DNA of 44,183 nucleotides, taken from an uncultured Flavobacteriales bacterium. GTDB lineage: Bacteria; Bacteroidota; Bacteroidia; Flavobacteriales_G; Salibacteraceae. The number at the start of each line of letters is the position of its first letter. The stretch's first letter is position 1. The translations under genes were made by a program, and so were the position numbers. The notes under the pieces were generated by a model. The model was not told the origin of the DNA. It ran no database searches and saw only the letters and a list, made by a program, of their open reading frames with translations. This document shows positions 40,001-44,183 of the stretch, one piece after another. The DNA lies in NCBI GenBank assembly GCA_913057205.1, contig CAJXNO010000020.1, positions 1 to 44,183 on the forward strand, written 5' to 3'.

Positions 40001-41920
40001 TTATCGATGAATCAGCAAAGGACGCAGCATCAATTCTTCATTTGTTGATATGAAAAGCTGGTAACGACCGGTTGCCAATCCCTCCAATGAGAGCCCTGCT
40101 TCTAGTTCTGTGTTCCAATGGCGCAATTGACGTCCTTGCATATCGGTTAAGCTTACCGCATTCAATTGCAATGTACCATGAGATAAGAAGAGTTCGTTCT
40201 GTGCAGGGTTCGGATAGACGGTGAGCTTCAATTCCTCAGCTTCCCTTGTTCCAAGTCCTATGCCATCTACAAAGGCTTCAACAATCACGTTGCATCCATT
40301 GACATCCGAAACGGTGATGCTGTAGTCACCTTCACAGAGGTCTAACTGTTCTGTTCCCGTTGCGCTTACATCGTGCGACCAAGCGTAGGTGAATCCACCA
40401 TTGCCACCAAGGGCGGTGATGCTGATGCTACCCGTACAGGCGTTTTCTTCTGAATTTACCACATCGACCACGGCATTGATGCTGTCCGGCTCCATCACCT
40501 CGAAGCTCCCTACGTCGGTACAGCCATTGGCATCCGTAACGGTAACCTCAAATACCCCGCTGAGCAGGTTGCTGAGATCTTCTGTGATTTCACCGTTTGA
40601 CCATACGTCGGTGAAAGGTGCAGTTCCTTCTGCTATTTCCAGATCAATGCCTCCTGAAGGAATCCCCGGGCATACCACCGAAGTAACGGTAGAACCATTC
40701 GCATCTATGGTGAGGTTGTCTTCTCCAACGCTAGCGGTGAAACTTTCCACACACCCATTGGCATCCGTTACGGTGACGGTATAACTACTTGCCGCAAGGC
40801 TGTTCAAAATGGCTGTGGTGGCACCGGTATTCCAAGCGTAACTGTGGGGTGAGGCACCGTTCAAAACTTGAACCGTAATGCTGCCGTCAGATTGGTCGCA
40901 GGTCTCCTTGTTAACCAAGAGATCTGCCAGTAGGCCTGAACCTTGCTCCATTACTTCAGTAGAATCTACCGTAGTGCATCCACTGGCGTCTGTGATGGTG
41001 ATGTAATACCACCCAAGTGCAAGGTTTTGGATGAGGCTGTCAGTACTGCCTGTGTTCCAAAGAAAGCTGTAGCCTCCTGCGCCGCCACTCGGCATCACAG
41101 AAGCGCTGCCGCTTCCTCCCGTACAGGTGGAGCCGATCGACATGATATTGCTGGTGATGGGAGTAGGAGAGGGGATGAACAGCGTCGCTACTTCTTCATT
41201 TCCTCCATTGTCGGTGATGGTTACCGTATAGGTGCCAGCACAGACATTCGAGATGCTAGATGCACTTGTGTTGTTCGACCAGTCGAAGGTGTAGGGAGCT
41301 CCTTCACCGCCGCTCAGGTTGGTAAGGCTGATGGCCCCATCGCAGGTATTGAAGCAGCTCGCTGCGGTAATGGCTGTATCAAAAGTGATCAAGTCTAAGG
41401 GATAGATGGTGGTGGACGAAGTGTAGACGTAGTCGCCATTGTTTCCTGAGGCATTGTTTGCGGCATTGCCAACGTAATAGAAGGTAATGGTGTGTTCGTA
41501 GCTCGGAGCTGTCCAGTCAAACGTCCAGGTCCCGGTGAAATTGGCGCCGTTGTGACGAGTGTAAGATCGGCCACTGATGGTGGTGGCGGCACTTCCGGTA
41601 CCATTGCTGAAGGTTCCGCCGTTGGTGTTGTCGTCTCTCAATACGCCGGCCATGAAACCATATTTGGGTACGCTATCATTCACGGTAAGTGAAACACTGT
41701 AAACACTACCGGGGTAGTAATTGTCGGGTACATTCATAGAAACAGAGCCAACGCCAGAATTCAAAGCGAAGGAATTGTGGCAACCCGTTTGACAAGTGCT
41801 GGTACTGAGTGGACTTCCGGTTAAATCAGAATTGAATCCACCGATGGTGTTGCTGTTGAATACGTAAGCACCAAAGATCAGGCAGGCCGAGAAGGTAATG
41901 CGGAGTAGCAGTTTTTCCAT
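40001..41920 (-). CDS. T9SS cargo protein with choice-of-anchor V-like domain and SprB repeats
   Basis: A 639-residue secreted protein. A signal (LLLRITFSACLIFGAYVF) is followed by a Reeler-like 'choice-of-anchor V' domain (~30-180) with the motif STCQTGCH, a C-x3-C-H group. Five SprB-like repeats of 70-90 residues come next, each with an xxxTYTVTVTDANGC-like end: GTYTVTITDNGG, GWYYITITDASGC, SSYTVTVTDANGC, GVFEVTVTDANGC, GDYSITVSDVNGC. The C-terminus is a type A T9SS sorting domain (LTVYPNPAQNELFLS.. LEGLATGRYQLFIS.. RPLLIHR). It is therefore exported to the cell surface by the type IX system; SprB repeats occur in gliding adhesins. Ligand unknown. Confidence 0.9.
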   Translation of the reverse strand: MEKLLLRITFSACLIFGAYVFNSNTIGGFNSDLTGSPLSTSTCQTGCHNSFALNSGVGSVSMNVPDNYYPGSVYSVSLTVNDSVPKYGFMAGVLRDDNTNGGTFSNGTGSAATTISGRSYTRHNGANFTGTWTFDWTAPSYEHTITFYYVGNAANNASGNNGDYVYTSSTTIYPLDLITFDTAITAASCFNTCDGAISLTNLSGGEGAPYTFDWSNNTSASSISNVCAGTYTVTITDNGGNEEVATLFIPSPTPITSNIMSIGSTCTGGSGSASVMPSGGAGGYSFLWNTGSTDSLIQNLALGWYYITITDASGCTTVDSTEVMEQGSGLLADLLVNKETCDQSDGSITVQVLNGASPHSYAWNTGATTAILNSLAASSYTVTVTDANGCVESFTASVGEDNLTIDANGSTVTSVVCPGIPSGGIDLEIAEGTAPFTDVWSNGEITEDLSNLLSGVFEVTVTDANGCTDVGSFEVMEPDSINAVVDVVNSEENACTGSISITALGGNGGFTYAWSHDVSATGTEQLDLCEGDYSITVSDVNGCNVIVEAFVDGIGLGTREAEELKLTVYPNPAQNELFLSHGTLQLNAVSLTDMQGRQLRHWNTELEAGLSLEGLATGRYQLFISTNEELMLRPLLIHR

Positions 41921-41987
41921 AGGTTGATGGAGTGTAGAAGTTGAAGTGGTTTAACTAAAGACGAACAAACGAGAGAAAGGTTGAGTG

Positions 41988-43406
41988 CTACGCTTCCTTG
42001 ATTTTCACCTTAAAGGCGCCCACTGCGATGGTCATGAGGGGAGACAGCAGGCAGAAAAAGCAAAAGGGCCAGTAAACAGCAGTGGCAACACCGAGCACAC
42101 CCGCTTGGGCAGCACCGCAGGTATTCCACGGTACCAGTACAGACGTAACCGTTCCTGCATCCTCTAAGGTGCGGCTCAGGTTAGCCGGATGCAAGCCCTT
42201 CTCTTCGTAAGCTTTTTGGTACATCTTCCCAGGGACTACGATCGCTAGGTATTGATCGCTGGCCGTGAGGTTCATGAATACCGAACTCAGGGCCGTTGTT
42301 CCAACCAAACCAGTCCTGCTCTTTGCCATTTGGAGTAGAAAAGAAGAGATGGCCGTCAGGCAGCCATTGCGCTCCATTACGCCACCAAAGATCATCGCGC
42401 ACACGATTAACCAGATGGTGCCTAGCATGCCCTTCATGCCTCCGGCTGAAAGCAGGTCGGATAGCATAGGATCATCTGAGGGGATGCTGAAATCTGCACC
42501 CAATGAGGTCATCGCCATGGCATAGGCATTTCCATGAATCCCTTCATCCATAAGTTGGCCGATCAGTTCTGTTTGAAAGACAAAGGCATTCAAGACACCC
42601 AAGAGCGATCCAACGGCCAACGCCGGTGCCGCGGGGATTTTCTTCACAATCATGAAGATTACTGCAGCAGGGACGATAAAGAGCAGTGGACTTAGGTTAA
42701 AACGCTCTTCCAACTGCACATTCACCGAGGCGATCTGTTCTGCGTTCAAGGATGCATCGAAGGTGAAACCGATCACCAAGAAGATGACCAGGGTGATCAC
42801 AATACTTGGTACGGTGGTGATGGTCATGTAGCGGATGTGGGTGAAAAGGTCTGTACCCGCTACTGCGGGAGCCAGGTTGGTCGTATCGCTTAAGGGCGAC
42901 ATTTTATCACCGAAGTATGCACCGGAGATGATCGCTCCAGCCACCAAGCCTTCGTTGATGTTCATGGTAGTGCCAATGCCTAAGAGAGCGATCCCAACTG
43001 TAGCGATGGTTCCCCAACTGCTTCCGGTTGCCAGCGAAACAACTGCACTGATGATGCAGGCGGTGAAAAGGAAGTAGTCGGGATTGAGGAGCTTAAGGCC
43101 GTAGTAGATCATGGCTGGCACAATTCCACCAAAAAGCCAGCTGCCAGCGAGCGATCCAATGAGTAACAGTACGATGATCGCAGGTACGGCTTGCTTGATG
43201 TTATCAATAGTGCCGTCCATCAGTGCGCTGAAGGAGTAGCCGTGGGCTCTTCCGATCAGTCCGGCTACTCCGGCGGCTAGCAATAGAGCGAGTTGGTTGG
43301 AGAAGTCTAAGGCGCCATCGCCGAAGACTACCACGTTTAATGCGAGTAGTCCGATCAAGAAGATCAAGGGTAGGAAGGCAATGAGAATGGGGGGCTGCTT
43401 CGGCAT
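41988..43406 (-). CDS. nhaC: NhaC-family Na+/H+ antiporter
   Basis: A 472-residue polytopic membrane protein. The family signatures are TGSSWGTIATVGIALLGIG, GAIISGAYFGDKMSPLSDTTNLAPAVAGTDLFTHIRYM and, near the end, NLTASDQYLAIVVPGKMY and VLVPWNTCGAAQAGVLGVAT. About twelve hydrophobic helices are seen. It exchanges external H+ (or organic acids such as malate in related proteins) for internal Na+. The start MPKQPPILIAFLPLIFLIGLL is usual. It is monocistronic; no regulator is adjacent. Confidence 0.9.
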   Translation of the reverse strand: MPKQPPILIAFLPLIFLIGLLALNVVVFGDGALDFSNQLALLLAAGVAGLIGRAHGYSFSALMDGTIDNIKQAVPAIIVLLLIGSLAGSWLFGGIVPAMIYYGLKLLNPDYFLFTACIISAVVSLATGSSWGTIATVGIALLGIGTTMNINEGLVAGAIISGAYFGDKMSPLSDTTNLAPAVAGTDLFTHIRYMTITTVPSIVITLVIFLVIGFTFDASLNAEQIASVNVQLEERFNLSPLLFIVPAAVIFMIVKKIPAAPALAVGSLLGVLNAFVFQTELIGQLMDEGIHGNAYAMAMTSLGADFSIPSDDPMLSDLLSAGGMKGMLGTIWLIVCAMIFGGVMERNGCLTAISSFLLQMAKSRTGLVGTTALSSVFMNLTASDQYLAIVVPGKMYQKAYEEKGLHPANLSRTLEDAGTVTSVLVPWNTCGAAQAGVLGVATAVYWPFCFFCLLSPLMTIAVGAFKVKIKEA

Positions 43407-43479
43407 GTGACGAAGATGGAAATAATTTCAAAGTAGATGGTTTATTGGGTTGGGTGGAGTTTTGCTTCCGTGTTTTTTA

Positions 43480-43762
43480 ACCACAGAGTGTACAGAGGAG
43501 GCGCGGAGAGCACAGAGGTTTTTTTTACCGCAGAGGTCGCTGAGGAGACACGGAGAGCACAGAGGATTTTTAACCGCAGAGTTCGCGTAGTAAGCGCAGA
43601 GTTCGCAGAGTTTTTTTACCACAGAGTGTACAGAGGAGGCACGGAGGGCATAGAGTTTTTTACCGCAGAGGTCGCTGAGGAGGCGCAAAGGGCGCGGAGA
43701 GTTTTTTACCACAAAGTGCACAGAGGAGGCACGGAGGCACGGAGGTTTTTTAACCGTAGAGG
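43480..43762. repeat. Imperfect ~46-bp tandem array (six units and a stub)
   Basis: Units begin ACCACAGAG or ACCGCAGAG at 43480, 43527, 43573, 43618, 43662 and 43708, with a stub at 43753. Each has the form ACCRCAGAG, ~20 bases, GAGGAGRCRCGGAG, CAGAG and a T-tract of six to eight. Two subtypes (TGTACAGAGG and GTCGCTGAGG) alternate. It fills the space between nhaC and the OmpA-like gene. Confidence 0.85.
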
Positions 43763-43780
43763 CCTGAATTGTTATAAACA

Positions 43781-43810
43781 AAAAAAAAGGCCCCTCAGAT
43801 GAGGAGCCTT
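43781..43810 (-). terminator. Intrinsic terminator of the OmpA-like gene
   Basis: Minus strand AAGGCTCCTC pairs with GAGGGGCCTT around a 4-base loop, followed by a T-run (43781-43788). On the plus strand it is also followed by a T-rich tract and may act both ways. Confidence 0.87.
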
Positions 43811-43832
43811 TCTTTTTTATTGGATAGTGATG

Positions 43833-44183
43833 TTAGTCGAAGATGACTTCCATCTCTACGCGTCTGTTTTGTGCACGACCTTCTGGTGTGCTGTTATCTG
43901 CGATGGGTTGCGTTTCACCGAACCACTTAACGATCAATCGGTCTGCTGGTACACCTCGGCTTTCGAGGTACTTGCCTACTGCCTTTGCACGCTTCTCTGA
44001 GAGTGCAAGGTTGGCTGCATCGCTACCTACGTTGTCGGTGTGTCCTGCGATCTCTAGCTTCCAGTCTTCCTTCTTCACGAGAAGATCGGCCAAACCATTC
44101 AATGATTCATAGGAGCTTGACTTGATCACATCCTTACCGGTTTCGAACTCAAGGTTATCGAATGCAGTGTTCAATACTTCCTG
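43833..44183 (-). CDS. OmpA-family protein, C-terminal part (cut by window edge)
   Basis: The frame is open to the right edge (codons Q, E, V before LNTAFDNLEFETG), so the gene begins outside. 116 codons remain. They hold a full OmpA C-terminal peptidoglycan-binding domain: FETGKDVIKSSSYESLNGLADLL, LEIAGHTDNVGSDAANLALSEKRAKAVGKYLESRGVPADRL and GRAQNRRVEMEVIFD. The Asp and Arg that grip diaminopimelate (TDNVGSD..NRR) are present. Such proteins anchor the outer membrane to the wall. What lies N-terminal (barrel, TPR or lipoprotein) is not visible. A strong terminator follows the stop. Confidence 0.9.
   Translation of the reverse strand, partial: QEVLNTAFDNLEFETGKDVIKSSSYESLNGLADLLVKKEDWKLEIAGHTDNVGSDAANLALSEKRAKAVGKYLESRGVPADRLIVKWFGETQPIADNSTPEGRAQNRRVEMEVIFD

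Noticed and set aside
43480-43762. CRISPR array
   Set aside because: Units are contiguous, diverged and contain no unique spacers; no cas gene is present. The heptamer blocks are likewise not CRISPR.
43428-43802. Overlapping ORFs of 117 and 121 residues on both strands
   Set aside because: They are translations of the 46-bp repeat array; both strands are open because of the repeat, and the proteins are internally periodic without family match.

Overview
The window comes from a member of the Bacteroidota, most likely a Flavobacteriales-like lineage. The signs are a protein with SprB repeats and a type IX secretion C-terminal domain, many lipoproteins with acidic residues after the lipobox Cys, TAnnTTTG-type promoter boxes, Bacteroidota-specific families (DUF6503, DUF6728, DUF4920), a one-piece E1 alpha-beta 2-oxoacid dehydrogenase, and few Shine-Dalgarno sequences. 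No rRNA, tRNA, CRISPR array, phage or transposase was recognised. Both ends cut through genes (an N-formylglutamate amidohydrolase-like start on the left, an OmpA-like C-terminus on the right).

Layout. 1-4.7 kb (minus): partial amidohydrolase and gshB, a DUF6503 lipoprotein, a periplasmic thioredoxin, uvrB. 4.8-8.0 kb: two related outer-membrane barrel proteins (plus), a 54-residue DUF6728 membrane protein (plus) and a trans-sulfuration PLP enzyme (minus). 8.0-22.1 kb: a long minus-strand run with tiny gaps or overlaps. In transcription order it carries three arsenosugar-type genes (AhpD-like protein, arsS, TIGR04282 glycosyltransferase), asnB, a glycosyltransferase, a wza-like exporter, wzc, rfbC, a WecA/MraY-like transferase, a lytic transglycosylase and uvrA. 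22.2-29.7 kb: a TlpA-like thioredoxin, an OlsF-like double acyltransferase, three poorly known membrane or secreted proteins, and a tandem pair of large paralogous lipoproteins. 29.7-30.5 kb: repeat-rich DNA without genes. 30.5-35.9 kb (minus): a YfiR-SpoIIE signalling phosphatase, a TMTC-like TPR glycosyltransferase, two EGF-like lipoproteins. 36-44 kb: branched-chain 2-oxoacid dehydrogenase E1, a DUF4920 lipoprotein, NDH-2, a large T9SS protein, NhaC, a 46-bp repeat array and an OmpA-like protein.

The most notable observations are: (i) wzc is broken by three single-base losses plus an in-frame TAA that removes its Tyr-Gly tail, and its Walker A lysine position is Thr; (ii) the second of two paralogous lipoproteins is split by one in-frame TAA; (iii) three of six convergent gene junctions end on one shared CTAG, each strand using it for its TAG stop; (iv) intergenic DNA is built of degenerate heptanucleotide repeats, a 190-bp-offset duplication, a MITE-like element and a 46-bp array; (v) an arsenosugar-type gene set lacking a local arsenite methyltransferase is fused in orientation to a capsule/exopolysaccharide operon. 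Lesions of type (i) and (ii) could be real decay or sequence errors; the sequence alone cannot decide.
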